Shown here in pieces: positions 8,783 through 18,363 of a stretch of DNA of 64,000 nt. The stretch's first letter is position 1. The number at the start of each line of letters is the position of its first letter. The notes beneath the pieces are model-generated. The model had not been told where the DNA came from. It saw only the letters and a program-made list of their open reading frames with translations, and ran no database searches. The translations under genes were made by a program, and so were the position numbers. This stretch comes from Limnohabitans sp. MORI2 (GTDB lineage Bacteria > Pseudomonadota > Gammaproteobacteria > Burkholderiales > Burkholderiaceae_C), in assembly GCF_027925025.1 (NCBI RefSeq), contig NZ_AP027058.1:310001-374000 (forward strand), written 5' to 3'.

Positions 8783-9343
8783 TCAGAAAACCACTTGCAT
8801 CTGCACGTTGTGCAGCACGATTTCAGCGATTTGAATCAACAACATCAACGCGATGGGCGACAAATCCACAGCGCCCATTTGTGGCAATACGCGGCGAATG
8901 GGGCGCAGCAATGGTTCGACCAACTGAGCGAAAAAGTAGCGCACATCCGATGCAGCGATGAACCAAGAGATCAGCGCGTAGCCGATGACCATCCACATCA
9001 TGCTCGACAGAATGACGCTCACTAGCTCAAAGCCTGCGTTGGTCACCAAACTCAACCAATGAGCGCTCGCACCCGCCATGATCCACAGCAACGAGTGCTT
9101 GGCCAGCAGCACCGCATACGCGGCGACCAAGCTGGCTGTGTCCAAGCGGCCAATGGCCGGCACAAAGCGGCGCACCGGCAACACAATCCAGTTGGTGATG
9201 CTGAACACAAAGGGTGCAAGAGGGTTACCGCCGCTGGACGACAGGTTGATGCGCTGCAAATGCATGTACATACGTAGCAAACAGGTGCCAGCCACCAGGC
9301 CCACGATGAAATGCAGGATCAAAGAGAAAATTTGTATCAACAT
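8783..9343 (-). CDS. YggT-family integral membrane protein
   Basis: A 186-residue inner-membrane protein with two YGGT repeats, each of paired hydrophobic helices around an NxxxxPxRRxxP-type loop: [21 protein letters not shown] in the first half and [20 protein letters not shown] in the second. The family is implicated in envelope or division-related roles in some bacteria, but no biochemical activity is established. It probably shares a transcript with the lipocalin 20 bases downstream. It is divergent from the YqhA-like gene. Confidence 0.9.
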   Translation of the reverse strand: MLIQIFSLILHFIVGLVAGTCLLRMYMHLQRINLSSSGGNPLAPFVFSITNWIVLPVRRFVPAIGRLDTASLVAAYAVLLAKHSLLWIMAGASAHWLSLVTNAGFELVSVILSSMMWMVIGYALISWFIAASDVRYFFAQLVEPLLRPIRRVLPQMGAVDLSPIALMLLIQIAEIVLHNVQMQVVF

Positions 9344-9400
9344 GGCTGGAGTTTAGGCGGGCTCAGGCAAAATTTGTGCGTTCACTTCAGATTGTTCCCT

Positions 9401-9991
9401 ATGAAGCCAATTCCTCCTTTGCCTCGATTTATTTTTGCCAGTCGTTGGTTGCAACTGCCTTTGTATTTAGGCCTTATTGCGGCACAGGCGGTGTACGTCT
9501 TTCATTTTTGGGTGGAGCTGGTGCATTTGATTGAGGCTGCATTTGGCAGCCAGGCTGCGCTAGATGCGTTGGTGACCAGCATTGGCTACAAAAACGGCAT
9601 GACACTCACACATCTGAGTGAGTCCATCACCATGTTGGTGGTGCTCGGTCTGATAGACGTCGTGATGATCTCTAACTTGCTCATCATGGTCATCGTCGGT
9701 GGCTACGAAACTTTTGTTTCACGCATGTACCTTGAAAACCATCCAGACCAACCTGAGTGGCTCAGCCATGTGAATGCGTCGATTTTGAAGGTCAAGTTGG
9801 GCATGGCCATCATTGGCATCTCGTCCATCCACTTGCTCAAGACCTTCATCAATGCGGCCAATTACGACGAGAAAGTGTTGATGTGGCAAACCATCATTCA
9901 CATCACCTTCTTGCTCAGCGCTTTGGCCATTGCATTGACTGACAAGATCTCGCACGCAGCTCACACCTCGCACGCGCCTTCTTCACACTAA
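9401..9991 (+). CDS. YqhA/UPF0114-family membrane protein
   Basis: A 196-residue protein with about four transmembrane segments resembling the YqhA (UPF0114, TIGR00645) family of unknown function. Typical stretches are [17 protein letters not shown] near the start, the [25 protein letters not shown] segment, [26 protein letters not shown] and a histidine-rich tail ([13 protein letters not shown]) that might bind metal. The ATG at 9401 opens directly with this conserved start; the frame remains open further upstream but overlaps the divergent YggT-type gene. It is 30 bases upstream of queC, so the two may be cotranscribed. Confidence 0.85.
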   Translation: MKPIPPLPRFIFASRWLQLPLYLGLIAAQAVYVFHFWVELVHLIEAAFGSQAALDALVTSIGYKNGMTLTHLSESITMLVVLGLIDVVMISNLLIMVIVGGYETFVSRMYLENHPDQPEWLSHVNASILKVKLGMAIIGISSIHLLKTFINAANYDEKVLMWQTIIHITFLLSALAIALTDKISHAAHTSHAPSSH

Positions 9992-10021
9992 ATAGCCCGC
10001 ATTCAGCAGCACGCCACTCTC

Positions 10022-10753
10022 ATGCAAGCACGCAATCCCATTCACCGCAACGCACTCGTTCTGTTTTCGGGCGGGCAAGATTCCACCACCTGTTTGGCGC
10101 ACGCCTTGGCGCAATACGAGCGCGTCGAAACCTTGGCGTTTGACTACCGCCAGCGTCACTTGGTAGAGCTCGAAGCTCGTATGCAAGTGCTGGCCCAAGT
10201 GCGCGCACAGTTCCCTGAGTGGGGGGCGAAATTGGGCGAAGACCATTTGCTCGACTTGGGCGTGCTGGGCCAAGTGAGCGAAACCTCGCTCACGCGCGAC
10301 ATGGCGTTTCAAATGGAAAGTTCAGGCCTGCCCAACACCTTTGTGCCGGGGCGCAATTTGTTGTTCCTCACCCTCGCGGCGGCGCTGGCGTATCGCCGTG
10401 GTTTGGATGTCATCGTCACCGGCGTGTGCGAAACCGATTTCTCGGGCTACCCCGACTGCCGCGACGACACCATGAAGGCCATGCAAATCGCCTTGTCACT
10501 CGGCATGGACCGCCGCTTGTTGATTGAAACGCCCCTCATGTGGATCGACAAAGCGCAAACCTGGCAGCTCGCGCACGACCTCGGGCAAAAGGCACACGCC
10601 ACGGGTGGCGATCAGTTGGTCGATCTCATCGTCGAGCACACCCACACCTGCTACATGGGCGACCGCACGCACCGCCAGGATTGGGGCTATGGCTGCGGCA
10701 CATGCCCAGCGTGCGATTTGCGGGCCAAGGGGTGGGCGCGCTGGAAAGAGTGA
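10022..10753 (+). CDS. queC: 7-cyano-7-deazaguanine synthase
   Basis: Catalyses the ATP-dependent conversion of 7-carboxy-7-deazaguanine to preQ0 in queuosine biosynthesis. The 243-residue protein has the PP-loop SGGQDST at residues 16-22, a VPGRNLLFL segment and a [17 protein letters not shown] stretch, and ends with the zinc-binding cysteines of [18 protein letters not shown]. Length and motifs match the family. Other queuosine genes (queD, queE) are not in the window. A strong bidirectional hairpin terminator follows at 10780-10811. Confidence 0.96.
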   Translation: MQARNPIHRNALVLFSGGQDSTTCLAHALAQYERVETLAFDYRQRHLVELEARMQVLAQVRAQFPEWGAKLGEDHLLDLGVLGQVSETSLTRDMAFQMESSGLPNTFVPGRNLLFLTLAAALAYRRGLDVIVTGVCETDFSGYPDCRDDTMKAMQIALSLGMDRRLLIETPLMWIDKAQTWQLAHDLGQKAHATGGDQLVDLIVEHTHTCYMGDRTHRQDWGYGCGTCPACDLRAKGWARWKE

Positions 10754-10779
10754 GCGCAGAGCCGTTAATTGGGTAAGCG

Positions 10780-10811
10780 AAAAGCGTGTGCTGCGAAGCA
10801 CACGCTTTTTT
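10780..10811. terminator. Bidirectional intrinsic terminator between queC and ABC exporter gene
   Basis: A perfect 13-bp inverted repeat, AAAAGCGTGTGCT / AGCACACGCTTTT with a GCGA loop, lies between two converging genes. It has a T run after the stem on the plus strand and, read on the minus strand, also ends in Ts, so it can stop both transcripts. The minus-strand stop codon overlaps the end of the T run. Confidence 0.85.
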
Positions 10812-12642
10812 ATTGCGTCACGAGCACAAACTTTGCGCTACTGCCCTCGGGCGCAGGCTCAAACTGCCAAGTGCTGTCGTGGTAGCTGGCCACGCTGGCA
10901 CGGTGGGCGATGGACACCAAACCGCCGCCTTCTTCACGCACCATCTTCAATAACTTTTCGTACAGCACTTTTTCAGTGGCTTCGTCTAAGGCGCTGGTGG
11001 CTTCGTCGGCAAAGACCCAACGAGGGCGCTTGAGCAGCACGCGGGCCAAGGCCAAGCGTTGTTGCTCGCCACCTGAGAGCTGCTGCGTCCATTGGCCTGC
11101 GGTGTCGAGCTCATCCACCAAATGCGGCAACTGGGCGTCGTACAGCGCGTTCGTCAGGGCTTCATCGCTGTAGTGTTCGGCACTGTCGGGATAGGCCAGT
11201 GCTTGGCGCAAGGTGCCTTGCGGAAAGTATGGGCGCTGCGGCATGAACATGCTGCGGTCGGGCAGCACCACGGGGCCATAGGTGATGGGCTCACCACGAC
11301 GGTCGTGCGTGGGTGCACTGACGTGCGGCCAAATGCCCGCGAGCACGCGCAGCAAGGTCGACTTGCCGCAGCCCGAAGGGCCGCTGATGAGCACCGTGTC
11401 GCCTGCGTTGGCGTTGAGCGAGGTGTCGGCCAACAACACCTCGCCGTTGGGCAGCGAGATGGTGAGTGGCGTGGTGTGCAACACATTGATGCCGGTTCGT
11501 GGCGGCGTCAACGAAGGGCCATCACTGTTGGATGCATGGGTGCTGGTTTGAACCGCATTCATCTGATCTTGAAACGAGGTCAAACGCAGCGTGGTGGCTT
11601 GCCACGACGCCAATCGGCTGTAGTTGCTGATGAACCAACTCAGCGACTCTTGCACTTGGCCAAATGCGGATGAAATTTGCATCAACTCACCCAGCTGAAT
11701 CGCACCGCTGAAATAGCGGGGCGACGCCACCAACATGGGAAACACCACCGCTGCTTGGCCGTAGCCTGAGTTGAACCAGGTGTAGCGCTTTTGCACGCGC
11801 AGCAAGCGCATGAAGTTGTCGAGCACGAGCTTGAAACGTTCTTGCAGTGATTGGCGCTCCACCCTGTTGCCACGGTCGAGCGCAATGGCTTCGCTGTACT
11901 CACGCACGCGAATGAGGTGGTGACGAAAGTCAGCTTCCAAGCGTTGTTGCGCAAAGTTGAGCGAGGCCATGGAGCGACCAATGAAGTGGCCAATCAAGCT
12001 GCCGGCCAAAGCGTAGGCCAAAGCCATCCACACCATGAAGCCGGGGATGTTGTAGGTCTCGCCCGCTACCTCAAAACTAAAACCGCCTGAGAGCGACCAC
12101 AAGATGCCCACAAAGCTGAGCAGCGTGACGGTGGCATCAAGCAAGCCGAGCGACAAGCCCACGGTGTCGGCGGTGAACTGCTGCACATCTTCTTGAATCC
12201 GTTGGTCGGGGTTGTCGGTGCCGTGCTTGCTTTGTAATTCGATTTGGTAAAACACATGGCCGTTGAGCCAGCGTTGCAAGTAGTCGCGCGTCATCCATGC
12301 ACGCCAGCGCAGCTCAAGCAACTGTGTGAGGTAAAAGCGATACACCGCCACGATGATGAAGCAAGTGGCCAGCATGGCGAACACCCCCAGCTGATGCCAA
12401 AACACCTCGGCATTGCGGTTTTGCAGCGCGTCGTAAAACACGCGGTTCCAGTCGTTGAGCAACACCATCATGTAAACCATGCCGAGGTTCAAGCCCACGC
12501 AAGCGGCCAGCAGCAAACGGGCCCGCCACTTTTCTTCGGATTGGAAATAGGGCAGCGACAAAGCCCAGACGCGGCTGAGTTGCAAACGGCTTTTTTGCCA
12601 ATTGGTTGCCACGTTATGGGCAACGCTTCTGAATGCGTTCAT
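10810..12642 (-). CDS. SbmA/YddA-type ABC transporter, fused permease and ATPase
   Basis: A 610-residue inner-membrane ABC protein. The N-terminal half has several hydrophobic helices with the LNDWNRVFYDALQNRN and YLTQLLELRWRAWMTRDYLQRWL segments typical of the SbmA/BacA-like ABC_membrane_2 family. The C-terminal half is an ATPase with Walker A GPSGCGKST, signature LSGGEQQRLALARVLL and Walker B WVFADEATSALDE. YddA-like members have both parts in one chain, as here. Proposed roles include export or uptake of peptides, vitamin B12 or long acyl compounds; the substrate here is unknown. The 5'-nucleotidase gene lies 5 bases upstream on the same strand. Confidence 0.9.
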   Translation of the reverse strand: MNAFRSVAHNVATNWQKSRLQLSRVWALSLPYFQSEEKWRARLLLAACVGLNLGMVYMMVLLNDWNRVFYDALQNRNAEVFWHQLGVFAMLATCFIIVAVYRFYLTQLLELRWRAWMTRDYLQRWLNGHVFYQIELQSKHGTDNPDQRIQEDVQQFTADTVGLSLGLLDATVTLLSFVGILWSLSGGFSFEVAGETYNIPGFMVWMALAYALAGSLIGHFIGRSMASLNFAQQRLEADFRHHLIRVREYSEAIALDRGNRVERQSLQERFKLVLDNFMRLLRVQKRYTWFNSGYGQAAVVFPMLVASPRYFSGAIQLGELMQISSAFGQVQESLSWFISNYSRLASWQATTLRLTSFQDQMNAVQTSTHASNSDGPSLTPPRTGINVLHTTPLTISLPNGEVLLADTSLNANAGDTVLISGPSGCGKSTLLRVLAGIWPHVSAPTHDRRGEPITYGPVVLPDRSMFMPQRPYFPQGTLRQALAYPDSAEHYSDEALTNALYDAQLPHLVDELDTAGQWTQQLSGGEQQRLALARVLLKRPRWVFADEATSALDEATEKVLYEKLLKMVREEGGGLVSIAHRASVASYHDSTWQFEPAPEGSSAKFVLVTQ

Positions 12643-12647
12643 GTTTT

Positions 12648-13550
12648 TTAGACTTCGGTGTTGCGCACGCCGCTGGCCACATGGCCTGCGGGTACGTGAC
12701 GGGCGGCGGATTCGATGTGGCCGGTTTGGTCGTCAAAGAAAAAGTCGGGTTCGAACTCGCGCAAGAACTCGCCTTTTTCCAAGCCGCCCAAGAACATGGC
12801 TTCGTCCACTTCAATGTTCCAGTCCATCAGCGTGCGAATGGCGCGCTCGTGTGCAGGCGCGCTGCGGGCGGTGACGAGTGCGGTGCGAATGCGCATGTGC
12901 GCTGTGCCTGCTTGTTGCAGTTGATGCAATGCGGCGAGCAAGGGCTTGAAGGGGCCTGCCGACAAAGGCTGTGCCGCTTTGGTTTTTTCGTGTTGCTGAA
13001 ACGCGTCGAGGCCTTGGGCTTGAAACACGCGTTCTGCTTCATCACTGAACAGCACGGCATCACCGTCAAATGCGATGCGCACTTCATGCGGGTTGGCGTC
13101 TGAGGCGTGGGCTGAGTGTGGGTACACCTGTGCGGCGGGAACGCCGGCATCGAGTGCCGAGCGCACATCTGACAAATGTGTGGACAAAAACAAGTTGGCG
13201 TTAAGCGGGCGCAAATAACGCCAAGGCGATTGCCCACGCGTGAAGCTGCCACGCTGAATCGGCAAGCCGTAGTGCTGCGCCGAGCGAAACACACGCATGC
13301 CACTCACTGGGTCGTTGCGTGAGAGGATGACCACTTCCACGCGCTGTGCCTCAGCCGTGTTGAAGGCCAAGAGCTTTTGTACCAACGAAAAAGCAACGCC
13401 GGGTTTGGCGGGTGTTTCCAGGCGGTCGAGTTGCAAGTTCATGTAGGCGCGGTCGTCGCCTTGTTCGAAGACTTGGTTTTCTTCTTCAAAGTCAAACAAG
13501 GCGCGTGACGAAATCGCCACCACCAATTTACCGTCGAGAGAAACACCCAT
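12648..13550 (-). CDS. Cytosolic 5'-nucleotidase (NT5C1-like)
   Basis: A 300-residue protein of the 5'-nucleotidase family related to eukaryotic cN-I enzymes, expected to dephosphorylate nucleoside monophosphates. The start MGVSLDGKLVVAISSRALFDFEEEN, the VVILSRNDPVSGMRVFRSAQHYGL block, the IAFDGDAVLFSDEAE segment with acidic residues, and the FLGGLEKGEFL and DFFFDDQTGHIESA motifs match this family. There is no signal peptide. The start lies 3 bases after the gspF stop, so it seems to ride at the end of the secretion operon; this proximity is probably organisational rather than functional. Confidence 0.85.
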   Translation of the reverse strand: MGVSLDGKLVVAISSRALFDFEEENQVFEQGDDRAYMNLQLDRLETPAKPGVAFSLVQKLLAFNTAEAQRVEVVILSRNDPVSGMRVFRSAQHYGLPIQRGSFTRGQSPWRYLRPLNANLFLSTHLSDVRSALDAGVPAAQVYPHSAHASDANPHEVRIAFDGDAVLFSDEAERVFQAQGLDAFQQHEKTKAAQPLSAGPFKPLLAALHQLQQAGTAHMRIRTALVTARSAPAHERAIRTLMDWNIEVDEAMFLGGLEKGEFLREFEPDFFFDDQTGHIESAARHVPAGHVASGVRNTEV

Positions 13551-13553
13551 GAT

Positions 13554-14768
13554 TTACCTCACCCATTGATTGAGTTGAATGATGGGCAGCATCACTGCCA
13601 AGACGATGAGCATCACCATTGCGCCCATCGCCACGATGAGCAAGGGCTCAAGTATGGTGGCCAGTTGTAAAGCGCGCCGCTGCACTTCTTCGCTCAGTTG
13701 TGCTGCGGCGCGTTGCAGCATGGTGGGCAGTGTGCCGGTTTGTTCACCCAAGCGAGAGAACATCACCAACAAACGCGGAAAGCGTGGGTGCTGTGCAATG
13801 GCCGATGCCAATGGCGCACCTTCACGCACCAGCACCAATGCGTCTTGTGCATCGCGTTTGAGGGCTGTGTTGCTGAGTGTGTCGGCTGCCGCTTGCAGGG
13901 CTTTCAAAATCGGCACGCCTGCGGTGGCGAGCATGGCCAGCGTGCTGGCAAATCGCGCGGCGTTGTAGCCGCGAGCCAAGCGGCCAATGAGAGGTAGCTC
14001 CAACCACATGGCATCAAAACGCAAGCGCACATCGGCTTGTTTCAAAGCGATATGTCCGCCTGCGGAAAGCAAGGCGACCAACACCAAGCCCCACAGCCAA
14101 GAGTTCTGTACAAAGCTGCTCAGGGCCAGCATGAAGCTGGTGAGCGCGGGGAGTTGCTGCTGGTTGCTGCCAAACACCTGCGCCACTTGTGGCACAACGT
14201 AAGCCAGTAAAAACAGCACGATGACCAAGGCCACCACGCACACGATGGCGGGGTACAAGCCAGCAGCCAACAACTTGCCACGCAAGTTTTGTTGCTCTTG
14301 CAAATCGTCGGCCAAGCGTTCGAGGACCAGCCCCAAGTGCCCGCTTTGCTCGCCTGCACCAATCACAGCGGTGAAGATGGCGCTGAATTCGCGGGGGTGT
14401 TGGCTCAGTGCTTTGGCAAACGGCGCGCCTGCATTCACCTCGGTGCGCAGAGCAGACACCAAGTCGCGTTGGCGGGGTGTTTCGGCTTCGTCGGCCAAGG
14501 CGCTCAAGGCACGTTCGAGCGGTAGGCCAGCATTGACCAAGCCCGAGAGCTGACGCGTCCACACCGCCAGCGCGGTGCTGCTGAAAACTTTGCTTTCCCA
14601 AATCACGGTGTTCAAGCCGCTGCCTGTGCGTTGCACAGGTTCGACCTTGAGCGGTACCAAATCTTGCGCACGCAACTGGCTGCGTGCCGTGCGTGCGGTG
14701 TCGGCCTCTAGCACACCACGGCGCGTTTGGCCTTGGGTATCGAGGGCTTCAAACGAATAGGCGGGCAT
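13554..14768 (-). CDS. gspF: Type II secretion inner-membrane platform protein GspF
   Basis: Polytopic platform protein of the type II secretion system, thought to link the ATPase GspE to pseudopilus assembly. At 404 residues it matches the family, starting MPAYSFEALDTQGQTRRGVLEAD. It has two cytoplasmic GspF domains: the first contains WTRQLSGLVNAGLPLERAL, and the second repeats the theme with FASTLAMLATAGVPILKAL. Three hydrophobic segments are visible, the last being VAMGAMVMLIVLAVMLPIIQ near the C-terminus. It follows gspE by 26 bases and is the last secretion gene of the operon. Confidence 0.95.
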   Translation of the reverse strand: MPAYSFEALDTQGQTRRGVLEADTARTARSQLRAQDLVPLKVEPVQRTGSGLNTVIWESKVFSSTALAVWTRQLSGLVNAGLPLERALSALADEAETPRQRDLVSALRTEVNAGAPFAKALSQHPREFSAIFTAVIGAGEQSGHLGLVLERLADDLQEQQNLRGKLLAAGLYPAIVCVVALVIVLFLLAYVVPQVAQVFGSNQQQLPALTSFMLALSSFVQNSWLWGLVLVALLSAGGHIALKQADVRLRFDAMWLELPLIGRLARGYNAARFASTLAMLATAGVPILKALQAAADTLSNTALKRDAQDALVLVREGAPLASAIAQHPRFPRLLVMFSRLGEQTGTLPTMLQRAAAQLSEEVQRRALQLATILEPLLIVAMGAMVMLIVLAVMLPIIQLNQWVR

Positions 14769-14794
14769 GGTGGGTGTGGCTCGGTCGCTCAGCG

Positions 14795-16183
14795 TTAGTC
14801 ACGCGTAACGCGAATCAGTTCTTCGCGAGTGGAAATGCCCGCACGCACCAAGCGCTCGCCATCGTCACGCATAAGCGTCATGCCGTTGCGCAGCGCTGCA
14901 TCGCGCAGCTGTGCTTCGCTGGCTTGGTTGTGAATGAGTGCGCGAATGTCGTCGTTGGTGGTGAGTAATTCAAAAATACCCGTGCGGCCTTGGTAGCCGC
15001 TGTGACCGCATTCATCGCAACCTTGGCCAGCGCAATGCATGCACGTCTTGCGCAACAAGCGTTGTGCCAACACGCCCAAGAGCGACGAGCTGAGCAAGAA
15101 AGGCTCCACACCCATGTCGGTCAATCGGGTGATGGCGCTGGCTGCATCGTTGGTATGCAGCGTGGCCAACACCAAGTGGCCGGTGAGCGAGGCTTGGATG
15201 GCGATTTGCGCGGTTTCAAAGTCGCGAATTTCACCAATCATGATGATGTCTGGGTCTTGGCGCAGGATGGCGCGTAGCGCCTTGGCAAAGTCCAAATCAA
15301 TCTTGGGGTTCACCTGTGTTTGGCCCACGCCCGCTAACTCGTATTCAATCGGGTCTTCCACCGTCATGATGTTGTTGCGCGTGGCGTCGAGCCCTTGCAG
15401 CGCGGCATACAGCGTGGTGGTTTTGCCCGAGCCTGTGGGGCCAGTGACCAAGATGATGCCGTGGGGCTGATGCACCAGCGCTTCAAAGCGGCGCAGGGTG
15501 TCGCCTTCCATGCCTACCGCTTGCAGCGTGAGCTTGCTCTCAGTTTTATCGAGCAGACGCAGCACCGCGCGTTCGCCGTGCGCACTGGGCAAGGTGGACA
15601 CACGCACGTCAATCGCGCGCTGGCCGAGACGCAGCGAAATGCGGCCGTCTTGCGGTAAACGCTTCTCGGCAATGTCCAGCTCGGCCATGATCTTCAAGCG
15701 CGAAATCAGCGCCGCATGCAAAGCGCGGTTGGGTTGTACCACTTCGCGCAGCGTGCCGTCGACACGGAAACGCACGCTGCTATGGCGCTCGTACGGTTCG
15801 ATGTGAATGTCGCTCGCGCCATCGCGTGCGGCTTGCGTCAGCAGTGCATTAAGCATGCGGATGATGGGCGCGTCGTCGGCAGCTTCGAGCAAGTCTTCCA
15901 CGGCGGGTAGCTCTTGCATCATGCGGGTCAGGTCCGCGTCGCTCTCCACCTCGCTCACCACGGCAGCGGCGTTGCTGTCGGCTTGGGCATAGGCTTCGCT
16001 GATGCGTTTGGCGAGTGTGGTTTTGTCCAAGTACTCAAACGCTTGCACGTCGTGGGTGCGTGTGATTTCGCTCCACGCACTCAGGTCAGGTGCATCGCTG
16101 TGCCACAGCGTGAGCGTGTGGCCATCGTCCTCCAGCAACAGCTGGTGGGTGCGGGCAAAGGCGTAGGGCAGCGGGCGGCGCAT
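14795..16183 (-). CDS. gspE: Type II secretion ATPase GspE
   Basis: Cytoplasmic hexameric ATPase that powers pseudopilus assembly. The 462-residue protein has an N-terminal GspE domain, Walker A GPTGSGKTTT, the Asp-box region, Walker B IIMIGEIRDFETA, and the His-box segment GHLVLATLHTNDA. Near the C-terminus is the zinc-binding tetracysteine CMHCAGQGCDEC, typical of GspE/PilB ATPases. It is somewhat shorter than the roughly 500 residues usual for GspE, mostly because the N-terminal arm is short. Only 2 bases separate it from gspD. Confidence 0.96.
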   Translation of the reverse strand: MRRPLPYAFARTHQLLLEDDGHTLTLWHSDAPDLSAWSEITRTHDVQAFEYLDKTTLAKRISEAYAQADSNAAAVVSEVESDADLTRMMQELPAVEDLLEAADDAPIIRMLNALLTQAARDGASDIHIEPYERHSSVRFRVDGTLREVVQPNRALHAALISRLKIMAELDIAEKRLPQDGRISLRLGQRAIDVRVSTLPSAHGERAVLRLLDKTESKLTLQAVGMEGDTLRRFEALVHQPHGIILVTGPTGSGKTTTLYAALQGLDATRNNIMTVEDPIEYELAGVGQTQVNPKIDLDFAKALRAILRQDPDIIMIGEIRDFETAQIAIQASLTGHLVLATLHTNDAASAITRLTDMGVEPFLLSSSLLGVLAQRLLRKTCMHCAGQGCDECGHSGYQGRTGIFELLTTNDDIRALIHNQASEAQLRDAALRNGMTLMRDDGERLVRAGISTREELIRVTRD

Positions 16184-16185
16184 GT

Positions 16186-18363
16186 TTATTGGACGGGTGT
16201 GGCTGCAGGTGCAGGCGTGTCTGCTTTTTCAGCTTTGGGCTTGGGCACGGGGGCAGGGGGCAGCACAGGCGAATTGCCGGAACCCAAAATGGGGTTGAAG
16301 CCGGGTTGTGCGTTTTGTTGCAGGCCCATCATTTGTTGGTAACGGCTGTTGCTCAGCGCATCGGATGCTGCTGCATCACGCATGACCACGGGGCGCAAGA
16401 AGACCATCAAGTTCTTTTTGGCGCGGCTGCGGCTTTCGCTTTTGAACAACCAGCCCACCACTGGAATGTCGCCAAACAAAGGTACTTGGCTTGCCCCGCC
16501 AGAGTATTCGTCAGACAGTAAACCACCCAGCACGATGATGGAGCCATCATCGACCAATACGTTGGATTCAATGCTGCGCTTGTTGGTGATCAAGCCCGTG
16601 GATGAGCCCACAGAGTTAGGCACCACGCTAGACACTTCTTGGAAGATGGTGAGTTTGACTGTGCCCGTTTCGCTGATTTGGGGTTTGACTTTGAGCGTCA
16701 AGCCCACGTCTTTTCGTTCGACGGTTTGAAAGGGATTGACTGAGCCGTTGGTCGTGTTGTTGTTGGTGTATTGGCCTGTGACGAAGGGGACGTTTTGGCC
16801 CACCACGATCTTGGCTTCTTCGTTATCGAGGGTTAAAAGTGTGGGTGTTGACAGCACGTTGCCTTCGCCGTTTTGCTGCAAGAAAGTGGCTAGGCTGCTG
16901 AGTACATACGTGCCATTGATTTGCTTGGCGTTGCCGATGTTCAAGCCACCGCCTAGTGCGCTCAAGGCTGTCGATGTTCCGCCGGAGGCACTCAAGATGT
17001 TGCCTTGTCCTGCAGTGGTGGTGATGGGGTTGTTGAAGTTGGTACCAATGATGCCCACCGTGCCTCCTTTTTGGCCATTGGCGGTTTGCCATTGGATACC
17101 CATCTCAGCGGCTTTGTCTGCGTTCACTTCGGCAATCAAGCTCTCCACCATCACTTGGGCGCGACGTTGGTCGAGCATGTCAATGACGGCACGCAGTTGG
17201 CGGTATTGCGGTTCAGGTGCGGTGATGATGAGTGAGTTGGTGGCTGTGTCTGCTTGGATTTGACCGCCTGTGGCTGCGCCAGCCGATGCGGTCGTGCTGA
17301 CCGCTGATGAGGGGTTGTTCGCCAAGGGTGACGCTGTGGGTGTGGGTGCTGTGGTCAGCGCTGCACCTGTGCTTGTTACGCCCGTGGCTTGCCCGCTCAT
17401 TGCGGCGCGAAGTGTGGTGGCCAGTTTGGTGGCGTCGGCATTTTTCAAGTACACCACATGAATGTTGCCACTGGGGTTCGTGCCGCCGGGTTGGTCTAGT
17501 TTGGCCACCAAAGATTTGACCAAAGCCACCCGAGCAGGGTTGGCCGCTCGCAAGATGAGGGTGTTGCTACGTGGCTCTGCCAGCAGTGTGGTTTTGTATT
17601 CGGCACCGGTCTGACCAGGTGTTGCAGCCGCTTGGGGCATATTGCTGCCGGACTCGACCAAGCGCAGCACTAGAGGCGCCAAGTCCACCGCAATGGCGTG
17701 CTTGAGTTGAATCACTTCCACATCGCTGGCGTTGGACACATCCAGCGTGGCAATGATGCGGGCCATGCGCTGCAAGTTATCGGCGTAGTCCGTGATGATG
17801 ATGGAGTTGTTGCCAGGGTTGACGTTGATGGTGTTGTTGGCGCTGATGAGTGGGCGTAACACGGGCAACAAATTGTTGGCTTGCTCAAAGTTGAGCTTGA
17901 AGATGTGCGTGACGATTTGACCGCTGCCCGAGCCGCCTCGGCCGGGTTGAATCTCTTGCACATTGCCGCCTTGCAGCTTGGCGTCGGCTTCGGGCACGAT
18001 TTTGTAAAGACCTTTGGTTTCGACCATCGCAAAGCCTTGCAAGCGCAAGGCTGCCAAGAATTGGCTCCAGGCTTCGTTGGGTGACACAGGCAACTCAGTG
18101 GTGAGGTTGATCGTGCCTTTGACGCGCGGGTCCACCACCAAGTTGCGATTGGAGAGTGTGGCCAAGGTGCGTGCAACAGACTCGATCTCTGCATTCACAA
18201 AGTTCAGGGTGATGGGTTGCTGCGAGGTGGGTGCGGCAGATTTCTTGGCCGGCGGTGCTGCATGCGAAAGCGATAAGCCGATGAGCGCAGGTGTAAGGCT
18301 CAGGCTGATGGCGAGTGCCAAAGCTGAGGGATGAAAAACAGTGTGTTGCTTAGCCATACGCAT
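16186..18363 (-). CDS. gspD: Type II secretion outer-membrane secretin GspD
   Basis: Forms the outer-membrane channel for folded exoproteins. The 725-residue protein has a signal-like N-terminus, an N0 domain (ITLNFVNAEIESVARTLATLSNRNLVV), N1-N3 ring domains with repeated NSIIITDYADNLQRMARII and NTLILRA blocks, and a Thr/Ala-rich linker in N3. The secretin core includes NVPFVTG and the final VPLFGDIPVVGWLFKSESR block. The C-terminus is Pro/Lys/Ala-rich, possibly a pilotin-binding S domain. The start codon shares one base with the gspN stop. Confidence 0.96.
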   Translation of the reverse strand: MRMAKQHTVFHPSALALAISLSLTPALIGLSLSHAAPPAKKSAAPTSQQPITLNFVNAEIESVARTLATLSNRNLVVDPRVKGTINLTTELPVSPNEAWSQFLAALRLQGFAMVETKGLYKIVPEADAKLQGGNVQEIQPGRGGSGSGQIVTHIFKLNFEQANNLLPVLRPLISANNTINVNPGNNSIIITDYADNLQRMARIIATLDVSNASDVEVIQLKHAIAVDLAPLVLRLVESGSNMPQAAATPGQTGAEYKTTLLAEPRSNTLILRAANPARVALVKSLVAKLDQPGGTNPSGNIHVVYLKNADATKLATTLRAAMSGQATGVTSTGAALTTAPTPTASPLANNPSSAVSTTASAGAATGGQIQADTATNSLIITAPEPQYRQLRAVIDMLDQRRAQVMVESLIAEVNADKAAEMGIQWQTANGQKGGTVGIIGTNFNNPITTTAGQGNILSASGGTSTALSALGGGLNIGNAKQINGTYVLSSLATFLQQNGEGNVLSTPTLLTLDNEEAKIVVGQNVPFVTGQYTNNNTTNGSVNPFQTVERKDVGLTLKVKPQISETGTVKLTIFQEVSSVVPNSVGSSTGLITNKRSIESNVLVDDGSIIVLGGLLSDEYSGGASQVPLFGDIPVVGWLFKSESRSRAKKNLMVFLRPVVMRDAAASDALSNSRYQQMMGLQQNAQPGFNPILGSGNSPVLPPAPVPKPKAEKADTPAPAATPVQ